Source: Turritopsis dohrnii
Lineage: Eukaryota > Cnidaria > Hydrozoa > Anthoathecata > Oceaniidae
NCBI GenBank assembly: GCA_027922465.2
Contig: BQMF02000117.1
Coordinates: 496,001 to 560,000, forward strand
DNA length: 64,000 bases
Reading direction: 5' to 3'
Shown: positions 24,405-36,065 of the stretch, piece by piece
How positions within the stretch are numbered: the first letter of the stretch is position 1
Layout: each line of letters opens with the position of its first letter
The notes under the pieces: model-generated
The model's input: the letters and a program-made list of their open reading frames with translations, nothing else
Told to the model about the DNA's origin: nothing
Database searches by the model: none
Made by a program: the position numbers and the translations under genes

Positions 24405-24838
24405 TTGTTCAAAAAAAAAAGAGCGACGAATTTTTAGCGTGTGAAACGAGTCGTGTTTTTTTTAAGCATTTTTTAAGCTAAAAAAGAACGACAAATAAAC
24501 ATAAAATGAGTTGTGTTTTTTTTCACAGAAAAAAGCGAGAAAATGCACATAATGTGAGTCACGTTTTTTTTTAAAAAAAGAGTGACAAAAAACAAAATAC
24601 ATAAGTCGCGTTTTTTTTTTTTAAAAAAAAAAGAGCGACAAAAAAAAACAAAATACATAAGTCGCGTTTTTTTTTTTTTAAAAAAAAGAGCGACAAAAAA
24701 AAACAAAATACATAAGTCGCGTTTTTTTTTTTAAAAAAAAAGAGCGACAAAAAACAAAATACATAAGTCGCGTTTTTTTTTTTAAAAAAAAAGAGCGACA
24801 AAAAACAAAATACATAAGTCGCGTTTTTTTAAACAAAA
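24405..24838. repeat. Right subterminal hairpin array of the 10.4-kb element
   Basis: At least six tandem units of about 57 bp, each with AAGTCGCG, a T-run, an A-run, GAGCGACAAAAA and CAAAATACAT. The first units are more diverged. The T-run/A-run core can fold back on itself. Long Phe/Lys-rich frames here are translations of the repeat and not genes. Confidence 0.75.
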
Positions 24839-24961
24839 AAAACAACAGAAGAAAAAAAAGAAAAACGACCGAACGACAACATTGGCGTGATTTTTTTTCA
24901 ATTTTCAAGAAGATCACCTTAAAAAAAAAGATGACCAAAAAATGTCACCTCTGATCCACCG

Positions 24962-25382
24962 TAGGTCACAGATGAATCGTTTTATCATCTTCTCGGTAGC
25001 AGGCATCCTGATTGTTAGTTCTACTTGACCACTCAAAGTGTTTGAGATGTATTTAGCTGCGTAGTATGGACTTTCTTTACTCATAAGTAGGTATGATGGA
25101 AAATGGTGGGATGGGAAATTTAACATGAAATAAATCGAAATGATCCCAATGACAGTCAGTATCAATGCAGGTTTTGTTCTGGAAATCTGTAAAATAAAAC
25201 ACCTTTCTCCTATCCCTATCCATTTAAAATTACTGCCGTAGAACAAAATCGTTTGAATTAAGGAGAGGTCGAGCTCTAGAGAGTCATAATACTAGGTTTT
25301 AGCTTGAGGAGACCCACTGATTTCAAGTAATGGAAAGTCAAATTAAAGTATTAAAGTAACATGAAACGGTACACACCTGCAT
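24962..25382 (-). pseudogene. Host glycosyltransferase-like gene, N-terminal part (24962..25186, possible exon 25377..25382)
   Basis: The exon at 25186-24962 follows a TTTTACAG acceptor. It encodes a type II membrane anchor (ALILTVIGIISIYFML) and then a lumenal stem ending in RFICDL, exactly at the 8-bp duplication. A possible tiny first exon, ATG CAG followed by GTGTGT, lies at 25377-25382 in phase 0. This tiny exon is only a candidate. The transposon splits the gene here; the rest is at 13446-14531. The signal anchor and DXD-containing partner fit a Golgi glycosyltransferase. Confidence 0.65.
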
Positions 25383-26640
25383 TATGATGGATGGTTTTCA
25401 CTTCCACGCGTCAACGTAACTGGTTCAGATGTTGACTTTTGTTATTTCAGTTTGAGATCAACGAAAGGATATGTCTAAAATGATGAAAAATCAATAAAAT
25501 CTTACCTAACGTTTCATTCAGTTTTCAGTGGCAATAAATAATGTAAACAAATTTACTCTCTGATAAATCCTTTTTATAACAAACGTTGACTTATTGTGAC
25601 AATGGTCCCGATTAAAAACTAGTTTCAAATGTAGGCGTACAAACCTATGCTTAAACGTTCGGTTTCAATGTAATGGGAAAATTACAAGCCATGGGAAATA
25701 GACTCATAACAAATGGGCTAATTAGCGGGATACGGAAAAATCATGTTTCGTTTACACGAAACTGTTTTTCTATAGATTTGTAGGGAATTATATACAGCTT
25801 AGTAGAGTTGTTCGTGAATTTTTCCCTACAAAGTCATTAGAAACTTCACATCAACACTCGAAATAAGAATGCAAAGTAATGATGCTTCTTATGATACAAG
25901 AAAAGGCTTTAAATCTCTGAAGTAACTTTTTTATTGGAACAGTTTTAAAAAAGTTCTCACAAGTAATAGATTTTTTTTCGTGCAACAGGATCGTCGAGTT
26001 TACGAATCTCCCTAAGGAACCAATCGATGTTCAGAGAAGGGACAAACTGTTCGAATAAAAACAAACAACGGGGTTTGTTGTACATACATCGTACAAGAAG
26101 GCGTTGCATTTGGGAAAGGAAAACCTATCGGCTTCTTATCTAACATGGAATCTCTTTCAGACTATACAATTTACAATTATAGGCTGTGCTCTATCATAAG
26201 GGTCATAACTGCTTCCCCTTTATGGCTCCAAATAAATATCTATAGGAAACGAGAATGCGACAACATTAAGTTTTATAAGATTTCTTCGCTTGTCAACGTA
26301 ACAATAAAGTGTGTATGTGTATATCTACTTTTGCATGTTAGTAACGTTTCAATTCTGCTATAGACGGTGTCTTTAGAAAACACTTTTTCTTTGTGTGGTT
26401 GTCGATGATGATGGTTAGGGTATTGTGGGAGATCGATCTTTAGTCGACTGCCCTTTACATTATATATCAGTGACTTACCAATACAACTAATCAAATTATT
26501 ATGTGAGTATGTTCATGTGTCAAATTGCAACCATTACATTTGAACGGTGAAAACACTTACAAATATATTTGAACAAATGAGGCTAAGCCAGACCCTTACC
26601 CTCACTAACCCAGACACATTTCTCAAGATTTATACCATGA
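25383..26640. other. Upstream region of the glycosyltransferase-like gene
   Basis: AT-rich non-coding DNA that should include the promoter of the split gene. A short inverted repeat at about 26512-26532 and 26646-26666 (TCAAATTGCAACCAT and complement) lies at the edge of the LINE relic. No gene is supported. Confidence 0.35.
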
Positions 26641-27645
26641 AGTCTGATGGTTGCAATTTGTCACACGAACCATAGGATGTATGCGGATGGTATTGTTTTA
26701 TTTTATTCAAACACATCATTATTAATAATTGAAAACTTTGATGCGAACATTGTAAACAAATGGTTGAAACATAACTGCGTCTTACTTAAACAAAAATATT
26801 TGTTCTTCGAAAAGATATTGAAGAAAAACAACTTGGTTCATTAAATTCTTAAAAGTCAATTCCACGAGTAAATTATTGTTAGAATTGAATAATCTTTAGA
26901 TTGTGGTGTAAATTGTGCCTAAATTATGACATTTGGCCTTCAAATTCAAAATGAATACTATTAATAATTGAAAACTTTGATGCGAACATTGTAAACAAAT
27001 GGTTGAAACATAACTGCGTCTTACTTAAACCCAAAAAAGGGAAAATTGAGTCTCTGATCTTAGGTTATTGTCTGAGTAAACAACATCAATCAGAAATTTG
27101 TATAGATAATGACGTCATAAATTTAAACGGCTACCGAATACCTTGTGAAGTTGGATAGACAATTGCATTTGAACATTCACTACGATAACACTTATTAACG
27201 GATAAGATCACGTATCAACCTGCTTTCCCAAATTCGTCACAAAATTACGCCATTATCTGCTCAAACTATTTACAAATCGATGTTACACCCCCTATTCTTC
27301 AATCTTAGCTTTAATCATTTCAAAATTGAGCGAGCTTCAAAACCGTGCATCATTCAAGTGTCGAATCAAATGAACGGCTACCAATTACCATACAACGGAA
27401 ACGTAAGTTTTCAGGTTGACCTATTCACAGTCCTATACGGAACAAAGCCAGCCATCAATAATTCGAGTTTGTTGATAATTCGTATGCTAAACGACGAAAT
27501 AAATTGGTTTTAAAGTTTCCAAGGATACGTGCAGAAGGTGGTAATATATCATCATATATAATGGTGCTATCTAATATACGTGAAGAAGAATCTTTTGTTC
27601 ATTTTAAAAATATGATGAAAAATGTCAGTTTCTAGGTGATATTTA
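26640..27645 (+). pseudogene. Decayed non-LTR retrotransposon (LINE) reverse transcriptase
   Basis: Readable fragments are in LINE order. YADGIVLFYS at about 26690 is a mutated YADD box. NKWLKHN and NPKKGKIESLILG follow at about 27020. Near 27490-27610 come the C-terminal RIRAEGG and EEESFVHFKNMMKN patterns typical of CR1/Jockey-group proteins. Stops and frameshifts interrupt it throughout. A 168-bp insert with a 71-bp flanking duplication splits it at 26792-26959. Confidence 0.6.
26721..27030. repeat. 71-bp direct duplication flanking a copied 168-bp block
   Basis: 26721-26791 and 26960-27030 are essentially identical 71-bp segments of the LINE relic. Between them lies a block (about 26793-26961) that is nearly the same as 28050-28218, more than 1 kb downstream in the same orientation. 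The pattern looks like a templated insertion that duplicated its target. Confidence 0.7.
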
Positions 27646-28049
27646 TTTTTATTTTACATGTTAGCTTATTCATAGCCAGAATGACCATGGTTTATTTGAT
27701 AATAAGAACATTTGATAATAACAACCAATAATAATAATGATAATAAATATGGCAAATTTGGGTCAAATTTTGATAGTTCTATAATGCTAATGAAATTTGC
27801 GGACGGAACAATTTCATAGTGAAAGTTTTGTTTTGTATTTGTCCATGTAAAAATACAATAAATAAATCAATTAAAGAATAGATCTATAGCAATCCTAATG
27901 ATAGTCAGTTTTTATACAGTGTGTACAAAAATGTCTTATCCACAAACTTTCAAGGCGTATATCTCATTACATGTCTGATAAAATATTGTGAATTTTCTAT
28001 CACAAGAAAGAGCTTTTCATGCTCTATCCATTAATATAAACTGTTTGCC

Positions 28050-28218
28050 AAAATATTTGTTCTTCGAAAAGATATTGAAGAAAAACAACTTGGTTCATTA
28101 AATTCTTAAAAGTCAATTCCACGAGTAAATTATTGTTAGAATTGAACAATCTTTAGATTGTGGTGTAAATTGTGCCTAAATTATGACATTTGGCCTTCAC
28201 ATTCAAAATGAATACTAT
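28050..28218. repeat. Source-like copy of the 168-bp block
   Basis: About 169 bp nearly identical, in direct orientation, to the insert at about 26793-26961. It is non-coding. The neighbouring 27646-28049 and 28219-28663 are AT-rich, and I see nothing else in them. Confidence 0.65.
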
Positions 28219-28775
28219 CAATTAAGAAACTTAACACAAATTTGACCTAAATTGCCCGTTTTCAAGTAAGTTATGAAGTTTGGCCTTCTAAATTTAAAAA
28301 AAGGGCTATTTCATTAAGGAAATTCATACTAGGAATAACATAGTTTTGAGGAGAATTTGGGATTAATGACATTTTGCCAAATTTCACGAATAACCATGTG
28401 ATTCCTGGTTAATGAGATAAATTTCAAATCGGCAGGAAATTTCAGATTAACCCAAGCAAAAATACCAATGAAATTTTAGCCAACCATGAGATTATATAAA
28501 AGAATTCAGTTGAACTATCAAAGAAAACGGCACCAATTATTACCGAAAATTGCATGGAAATCAGTGTTTGAAGAAACTGTAGCTGAAACTGAACTGTTCA
28601 AGCAGACATTAAAAATAAGATGCGTTCTGACGTCCGCCAATTTCGATGTCCTGGTCCATTGTATACCTTATCAGGGATAATTTGGTCTGGGAAAATTTAC
28701 GCCGGGGGAAATTTTTCGTCGGGGAAAATTCCGTCATTTTGCAAAAAGCCCCTAAAAAAAGCCCCCCTTCTTTTA

Positions 28776-28777
<2 letters not shown>

Positions 28778-28807
<30 letters not shown>
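28778..28807 (+). repeat. Poly-C tract of about 30 bases
   Basis: An uninterrupted run of about 30 C, next to the probable left end of the Tigger-like element. The length may be an assembly estimate. Proline- or glycine-run peptides here are translations of this tract. Confidence 0.9.
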
Positions 28808-28808
<1 letters not shown>

Positions 28809-29687
28809 ATAATTTGGAGGGGGCGTTTATTCGAGGCACACTGAAAACATGTAAAACGTAAAAACAAGTAAACTACTACATTGGATTGTTTCAGTTTCGC
28901 AGTATTTTTTTCGTATAAAAATAAGGAAATTGGCGATAGACACCTTTCTTTTTATATATTTCCCCATAGGGCGAAATATATGTTAAAACCGGCATTTTCC
29001 TTCTCTTTCTTCTTCTTCTTCTCCTTCTCCGTTCACTTTTATAGCCGCGGTTCAGTATTGAATTTTCGCCTAGCCGCCAAAGTAGATAAGAATAGAGGCT
29101 AGTCTACAGTCAAGTAGTACGCCATGTTTTTTCAGTCAGATGGGCTGTAGAAGATTTTTGATTTTTCCACTAGCTTTTAAAATGATTCAAGAGAATTCAA
29201 ATTAAATGATGGAAATAAATCGTTTTAGTTCAGTATTGTCTTAAAAAGGCTTAAAAACTTTTGAAGAAACGTGTAGAAAACAGAAAAGTATTGTTTTGTT
29301 TTTGTTGATGACAATAATGCTATATGTATGATGATGATTGGTAATTTAATGCTTGGAACATTGAAGCTGCGATTGATTTCAGTGCAAAAGCGAAAATTCA
29401 TTATCAATACCGGCTGGAGATTTATTTTTTTTTACGCCCTGATATAATATGAACTGAAAGCACATCAGCTATAAAAGGAAACCTTTTTTATGTGGAGAAA
29501 AACCAGTTCAACCAGTACATTACAAAAACAGCAAGTAAAAATGTGATGTTGTATATGCAATAACAACGTCAGAAAACCAACTACGTATAATAACAGACAA
29601 GATTGAGACACATATCTGCTCGAAAAATGTGCTTCCCTGGATATTCATTTAATCTGACAACAGAAACATAATTTACTAATGGATTAA
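28808..29687. other. Left internal region of the Tigger-like element
   Basis: It holds a GGGGGCGTTTATTCGAGG motif near 28812-28830, then AT-rich DNA with a pyrimidine-rich CTT repeat near 29003-29030. No coding region is recognised. Confidence 0.3.
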
Positions 29688-30194
29688 GGGGCTGTTTATA
29701 TGAGAGGCGGGACGGGACGTTTGCCGGGACGGGACGAAAAACGGGATGATTTTATCCCGCCTTTACATGAGAAGTAGTTTTGCCGGGACGAGACAGCAAT
29801 TTTACAATTTAATATTGTAAAAGGTTTCTCCCAAGAGCTTATAGAATGGCAATCGAACAATTTAGAAAAAAGAATTATCGCAGATGGTTTCTACTTGTGG
29901 TTGCTTTCGAACAAACTTCTGTATCTGTAATCTCCAACCGAATATAAGAACCAGTCAATTTTCAAACGTCCCGGGACAGTGTGTTTATATGATGAAAAAC
30001 GTCCCGCTTAAGCGGGATCCCGGTTTGAGAAAGCGAGATCTCGCCTAACCGGGACGGGACGTTTTTTGTCCCGGGATAGTTTTTTTCATATAAACACGAG
30101 ATAGATTTTTTATAAAAACTTCAATGGAGGCGGGATCCCGTTTTTCGTCCCGTCCCGGCAAACGTCCCGTCCCGCCTCTCATATAAACAGCCTC
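29688..30194. mobile_element. Harbinger-like MITE, GC-rich ends
   Basis: A 507-bp palindromic element with ends GGGGCTGTTTATATGAGAGG and the complement. Inner repeats are of the type CGGGACGGGACG, and it is flanked by TAA on both sides (29685-29687 and 30195-30197). A TWA-type 3-bp duplication and GGG-starting ends fit PIF/Harbinger MITEs. No protein is encoded. Confidence 0.75.
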
Positions 30195-31096
30195 TAATTC
30201 CATGATCACCTATACTGTTTTTATACTATGGTATTTTAGGAAAAATTTATATACTGTCAATTTTCACACAAACAACAAACGTATATAAATCAAAGCTCAA
30301 TCCAACAAACAATCTGTATATAAATTATATAAATCAAGCCAGAACAAAAAACGTCTACTTTCAGCTTTTTTGTGATTTGGTTATGGATGTGTAGTCTATT
30401 TTCACTACCAAAATCTGTTGGTTTTTTTTCATTTAGGATTTACAATGCAATGGTCATTTTTATCAAATAATAAATATATAAATATATATATTTATTTATT
30501 CTGAACACTTGAATTTAATTGTAACTTTAAGCCCATGTCTTTTTTGAAAATAACTCTTCTGTCCGAATTTTTGAAATTTCGTGTGTGCCTTTACATGAAA
30601 ACTACCAAAACATTCTTTATATAAGTATTTTAGTGTTTTGCCACTTTCACGAAATAAGAGACATTTCTCCTACTAAAAACACAATGGAGAACTTCAGTTC
30701 CACCAAATTCGAAGCATCGCTTGTAATAAACTTAAGATTTTAAAAGTTCGTTGTTGGTAACATCTTGTGGTTCGAAGCTCTCTTGCAGTTAGGAAAATTT
30801 ATCCAAGTCGTTCATAAACTTTTTAAAAGCTATATTTTTAAATTCTTAGTAGCTAGATTAGGTAGGTAGATACGTAGTATGTCTGATGAGTTTTTCGCTT
30901 TTGTTTCCTAATTTTTTTTTCGAAAAAGTTTTATTTCTTTTCGCTCTTATACATCGTTTCTCGTTTTTTTTTAAAAAACTGTCATATAAAATGTGTATCC
31001 GTGGTTACAATTCGCACCTTATGTGTATTTCTTTTCTTTGTTGTTTTTAGTTAAGTCCTATTTACACTTTTTAAAAGGTAATGTGCCATCATCCCT
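30195..31096. other. Stretch between the Harbinger-like MITE and copy 2
   Basis: AT-rich and non-coding as far as I can see. It ends with CCCT at 31093-31096, the left target duplication of the next element. Confidence 0.4.
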
Positions 31097-34000
31097 CACG
31101 TTCGTTCACTCTGCAGTGCAAGGCGGACATAGGAAAACATTCGAAAATGCGCATGCGTCAGATAAATCTCGCAAAAATACGAAGAGGCAAGCTCTCGAAG
31201 TCCTCACACCAACCCCAAATTTTTCGTCTAAATTGGGGGAAAATACTGCGTATACTGGAATGTAATGCAATACAATTGAAAGGTAGGTAACCAAGGATTA
31301 TGGTTAAGGAAAAGTTTTGCGATTTTCTGACGAGAACTTTGTTTTTCGCGGGAAAGTATCAGCAAACTTTATTGTCAAATAAAGCTTCAACTTTGAAGTT
31401 GAAATACACCTTTTCTAAAGTTTTCACAGTAAAACCTATCATTTACACATTTGCTTGAACCCTCCCTCTAAGTATTAGTGTTGGAATCATTGTCCTGTAT
31501 TTTTTTGTTTTGAAGAAAATCAAATATTTTTGAGGAACCCCAAAATCCATCATGGCCGATGCCTCACATGAAGATAACCTGCAAATACATGCAGAATATG
31601 TAGGAAAAAGCTGCCAAACGACCCAGTGACTTTCCATGGTAATCCCTCAATAATCTGCAGAATCAATGCTGCCTGTTTTTTTTTTTTTTAAAAAGAGTGG
31701 CCTATAATTTTACTGACAGATGTGTGCAGTCTGTTTGGAGAATGTAAAAAAGTTGGTAGAGTGTTTGAAGCTAATTTGTTCAAACTGCAACAAATTATTC
31801 CAATTCTCTGAATGGAAAGAAAAATTCCATCACAAAGAATGATGCTAGGGTGAAAAACCTAAGGCATAATTGTTCCAACTCATTTCAAATAATGATACGA
31901 CACATCACAAAACAAGCAGAAGGGGTTCCTTCCATGTTTTGCAAAAGAAATCTAATAGCAGTTCAGCTTTCTAGCAGATGTTAAAACCACAGAATATTTA
32001 TATACATATCTACAGAATATTTACATATATACAAAATTTTTGCATAAAATATAACACACTAATACAATGTCGTTCTTTTGCATAACAGGTGGTTACATAC
32101 ATTTTAATGTACTTTAAAGGAAGAAATTGTTTGCGGAAGAAATATTTGCGGAATATACTTTTGCGGATAAATGACCCAAAAATGCCATATTTTGCGGAAG
32201 AAATTTTTGCAGATGACGACTTCAAAAGAGATTTTGCGACATTAATTTTTGCGAATGCAATAAATTTAATAAAATTGAAAATAAGGAAACACCTAATTCA
32301 GTGTCAGAAAGAGCATACTTATGGAATAACATCTATTTTTCATGAGTTATAATATCAGTTATACGTATTATAGTGCAAGTGCAGATACTGCTTGTATTGT
32401 TATTTACGAAGAGTAATAATAAGTCCTTAGATGTTCAATAACCTCAACTTTTTTCCTTGCGGATGAAAAATTTAGAAAATTTTGCAGAATTTATTTTTGC
32501 GGATGACCAATATTTATTCATTTTTGCAGAATTAATTTTTGCGGATTTGAGCGAAATCCGCAAGAATAAATTCCGCAAAAAAAGTTCAAATTTCTTCCGC
32601 AAACAGTTTCTTCCCTTAAGGTATCCACAACAAGTAACAAAAAACAAAAAATTTTGTGGGGATTTAATTTGGCGAATAGCGATTGTTTACAATATTGCCA
32701 GGTATTTAATTTGATCCTGGCCAAATTTTATATATTTATACGCCAACCAAAGCACATACTCAGTCATTTATAAGCAATAAAATGAATATCTTAATAATTT
32801 AAACAGAGAAGGCATATATATTGCATATAGATTACCATGTTACATATATTCTTTTTTATAAGAAACCAGTTCATATGAAACTAGAGGCTTAATACTAGAA
32901 ACTTTCAGTATTGGAATTTTTTTATACATAAATTATAAGAATTTTGTAATTAAACAAATATCTTTCCATGAAATAATTTGAGTGTCAATTTCAAGGGCAT
33001 ACGTAAGAATGCGTAAGAATTACGTGCATGTAAGAAATGAGGTTTAGAGCAAGTGTTAAGAGAAAATTAATGTCATCAGGTTTCATGTTTTCAAGTTTCA
33101 AGAAACTTTTAGTTACTAAAGTCATGAAAAATTCAGAAGCTTTAGTTCTAATGTCTTTCACTAGGCTTTAATAATGAAAAAAATACGTGTAATTTAAATG
33201 TTTCCTTAACTTGATTCAAGGAATAAAATGACAGGCTAACACGTAAATCTTAAACACAGATTTAATGAATAAATTCCTACAACGAATACATGTTTTTTTT
33301 ATAAGCAAGTGTCTGCCCCTTGGTCAGGCTCGTATATGCTTAAGACCTCAATGAATCAAGGCTTAGCATATGCTTATGATATGCTTAAATTTTCTACTTT
33401 TTCTAAGGTGAGCTAAGGTTTGGGAAACAGTGCACATTCGATTCGAAAGCTCGGGAAAATGTTAAAAACAGTGGAATTGTCTTCTTTCAGACATTCAAGC
33501 AATGGAGTAAATTCTTTTTGGGGAAATCGAAAAAAATGACCGCATATTTAGACTACTTTAGCAATATATTTCAGGCTTGCTATATGCTTATTATGCTTAA
33601 AAAATCAGCAAATCTGAGCCTGTATATGCTTATAAGTGTTATGCTTATAAAAAAAACATGTATTATGAAATTGAAAAAAATATTCTTTTTATTTCCTGTT
33701 ACTCATTTTCCAAAACAAAAGGATTCGACTAATCATGTTTGGCAATGTGTGAAATACTCTGTGCTGTTAATGGGTTTGTTAATGGAGTTTGTCTTGTCAC
33801 GTATCTAAAACAATAATGAGAATAACTCACATATATGTTATTGAAATTTTTTATAAGGACACTATTGTTGTTAATTTTGATATTTTCGATCAAAATGTCT
33901 TGCTAATACTCTGTCAAACCAAAAGAACAGAGGTTGGAGGACCATGTGGTGTGGGATTTGCAACACTGGAAAGGAGAATGTATGGAATGTGTGGTGAACA

Positions 34001-34715
34001 GGGTAGGGAATCAATTCACCCAGAATTTAACAACATCCATCAACACTGTTTTTTCGTATAAAAGCAAACCTTTCAAGAGTTGGAAGCACGTGTTGACATT
34101 ATATTGGGATGCTCCCCCAAGACTTAAAATATAAAAAAACAACTGAAAACTAGATGGATGAAGTAGAAAACTTACTGGTGTGCACACTTTTGTCTTGATG
34201 ACAGATTCATTTACTCTGTTTTAGAGACTCTGCAATTTTTTTGTCCGTGGGACATTCCAAAAACTTCCTGGTGTTTGAAGGGAAATAACTTTTAAAAGAA
34301 AAAATACAGGTCAATGCGGTTTTTTGTAGTTTCTTCTCCTGTATGTGCTCTGCCCTTTTCCATTTTATTTGACACTGGGAAAACTTTAGATGTCTTTAAA
34401 ATTCCAATTTGCCTCTAACCCCTTCAGGATTCCATCAATATCACATACTTGATGCATTTTCTACTTTTTCCCAACATTGCGTCCAAATGTAAACAAACAT
34501 CAAGGAAGTTCCATGACCATGCTTTATTATAAAAGCCTGGAAACGAATATTTCAGTAAAAATACGCATAAATTATGCCACGAAAGTAGAAGCATCCTCTC
34601 TACGCGCCCGGTAAAAATTTGCGCCACTTTAACCGCCATATTGGATTTTAACCAAATTTCACGGAAGCACCTTAGCGCGTCCGCAAACTTAAATGTCCGC
34701 CGTGAAACGAACGTG
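31097..34715 (-). mobile_element. 3.5-kb DNA transposon-like element, copy 2
   Basis: Same family as 8226-11748 but inverted. It runs from CACGTTCGTTCAC at 31097 to the complement ending ACGAACGTG at 34715. CCCT is duplicated on both sides (31093-31096 and 34716-34719), so this copy is a clean single insertion. It carries a 372-bp MITE at 33289-33660 that copy 1 lacks, and has lost most of the CCAAATTAAAT array. TTCCGCAAA-type repeats lie at 32110-32640. No transposase is recognisable. Confidence 0.75.
33289..33660. mobile_element. TA-flanked MITE inserted in copy 2
   Basis: Its ends are CATGTTTTTTTTATAAGCA and the exact complement, with TA on both sides (33287-33288 and 33661-33662). The matching place in copy 1 (about 9165-9180) is the empty site with a single TA. 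The interior is rich in TATGCTTA motifs. Size and TA duplication suggest a Tc1/mariner-type MITE. Confidence 0.85.
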
Positions 34716-35306
34716 CCCTGGAAATGAACAAAAGTTGACAAACTTTTTAGCGGGTTTAACTATTATAGTTTTATTTTTGTTTTATGTATTTTTTATCTAT
34801 GGTATATATCAGTTATGCTTTCATGGATTCCTAGGGAGTGTATGATCAAAAATGTGATGTTGTATTGTAGAAGTCGTTCAATCTTCAAATTTGAAGAATA
34901 TCACTAGTCTTTCATTTTTCATGCTTCAGCTGGTTTCGCAGAAATCCTTATGCCTGTCAGGGCATCTCGTTGCTTTTACCTCGTAGTATTTTTAATACTT
35001 ATATATATTGTAGTATTAAAATTAAGTTTGACAATTTTCTTTTCTTCTTTTGTAAATTTGATTGCATAATGTTGTAAGATAGTTTTATCTGAGTTACAAA
35101 AAGCAAGTGCAAGTGTCTTCTGTTGCATTACATTGTTTTATGAGTTTATGGTATAAAGAATGTCAAGCTTCTGCAACAATAAAGATCATATGTTTATTAT
35201 GCTAAAATCGCCTTACGTATTGGTGCGGTTGTTGATATTTAGTTGTTTAAAATTTATAAGAGCAACCTTATCATTTGACCATGAACATCTTCATTTCTTA
35301 ATAAAT
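34716..35306. other. Non-coding stretch downstream of the HIRAN-like gene
   Basis: AT-rich DNA between copy 2 and the 3' end of the minus-strand HIRAN-like gene. No further feature is supported. Confidence 0.35.
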
Positions 35307-35870
35307 TCAAAATAAGTTCTTTTGTGGTATTAAATTCAATTCTACCCTGTTTAGTAAGGACAACATTTTTATGTTTTTCTTAACAATAATTAACAAAAGT
35401 TTCGCAACTTTGGGGAAATATATAGTCGCATTTTTGCGAATCTTGTTAAATTTTAGTGTTACAGTGGGAAACTTTGTCTTTCTTTTCAAAAGTTCCTTTT
35501 CTAAAACTTCTGAATAGCGCTTATTTTTCGACGTGAAAACTAGTTTTGCTGGAACGACAAGTCCGACTTCCCGTTGACGTTTGCCAGTTATTACAGCTTT
35601 GATCTTGTTACCTGGGTCTTGCTGGATGAAGTGGAAGCACAAACTTGAGATTTCTATGGGGATGTGTCCCACGAGAAGATCTTCTTTATACAAATCAATG
35701 GCATATTTATCATATTCCCTTGCTTCCTCTCGCTTATCCGCAGCAGCTTCAAGCATTTCACCAATCGTAGCATTCCACACTTCTTTGTAAACATGATGGC
35801 CACGAATTATGCTGGTCACTTCGGTCTTGTAACAAACTAAAAATGGCATTGCTGGAGTAATTCTAGACAT
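35307..35870 (-). CDS. HIRAN-like domain protein
   Basis: 187 residues from the ATG at 35870. The region around residues 10-115 fits a HIRAN fold by eye: TSIIRGHHVYK, REEAREYDKYAIDLYKED, VGHIPIEIS and KAVITGKRQREVGLVVPAK. HIRAN domains bind DNA 3' ends or other nucleic acid. The C-terminal 60 residues are Lys-rich and degrade into low complexity, so the end may be altered. The gene is divergent from the Tigger transposase with about 195 bp between the starts, which suggests a shared promoter and that it belongs to the same transposon. Confidence 0.55.
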   Translation of the reverse strand: MSRITPAMPFLVCYKTEVTSIIRGHHVYKEVWNATIGEMLEAAADKREEAREYDKYAIDLYKEDLLVGHIPIEISSLCFHFIQQDPGNKIKAVITGKRQREVGLVVPAKLVFTSKNKRYSEVLEKELLKRKTKFPTVTLKFNKIRKNATIYFPKVAKLLLIIVKKNIKMLSLLNRVELNLIPQKNLF

Positions 35871-36065
35871 TTTTACCTGTGTATCTACTAGTATACGTGT
35901 GCGACGAAAAAACGCAACAACAAAAACAAAAGACAAAGCAAAGCAATGGAATGTCTTCTTTTTTATTACGAATCGAATGTTTTGTTCGATGGTATGTTAT
36001 GTGGGAAATGTTATACTCGATAAACAAGCAAAGAATTTTCAACACAACGTGATAACATTGACAAG

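Larger units (their letters stand above)
14540..24961. mobile_element. 10.4-kb IS3EU-like transposon with integrase and HECT cargo, inserted in a host exon
   Basis: Both sides carry the 8-bp duplication TAGGTCAC (14532-14539 and 24962-24969). The ends are inverted repeats of about 40 bp: GTGGATCA.AGGTGACATTT then GTCATC and a T-run at the left, with the complement at the right. Inside each end is an array of T-run/A-run hairpin repeats. Cargo is an integrase (15136-16341, plus), a ubiquitin-like/HECT protein (17229-19857, minus) and a nested ISL2EU-like element (about 20045-23986). The host exon rejoins in frame when the element is removed. Assignment to IS3EU rests on the IS3-like integrase. 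I am not sure an 8-bp duplication is usual for that group. Confidence 0.75.

Noticed and set aside
24473..24938. Phe/Lys-rich minus-strand frames
   Set aside because: They are translations of the T-run/A-run tandem array.
28609..28861. Frames with long Pro or Gly runs
   Set aside because: Produced by the 30-base C tract; no other coding sign.
8226..34715. One 26.5-kb giant transposon with 3.5-kb terminal inverted repeats
   Set aside because: Each 3.5-kb unit has its own inverted ends, and the right unit has its own CCCT target duplication, so they are two separate copies in opposite orientation.
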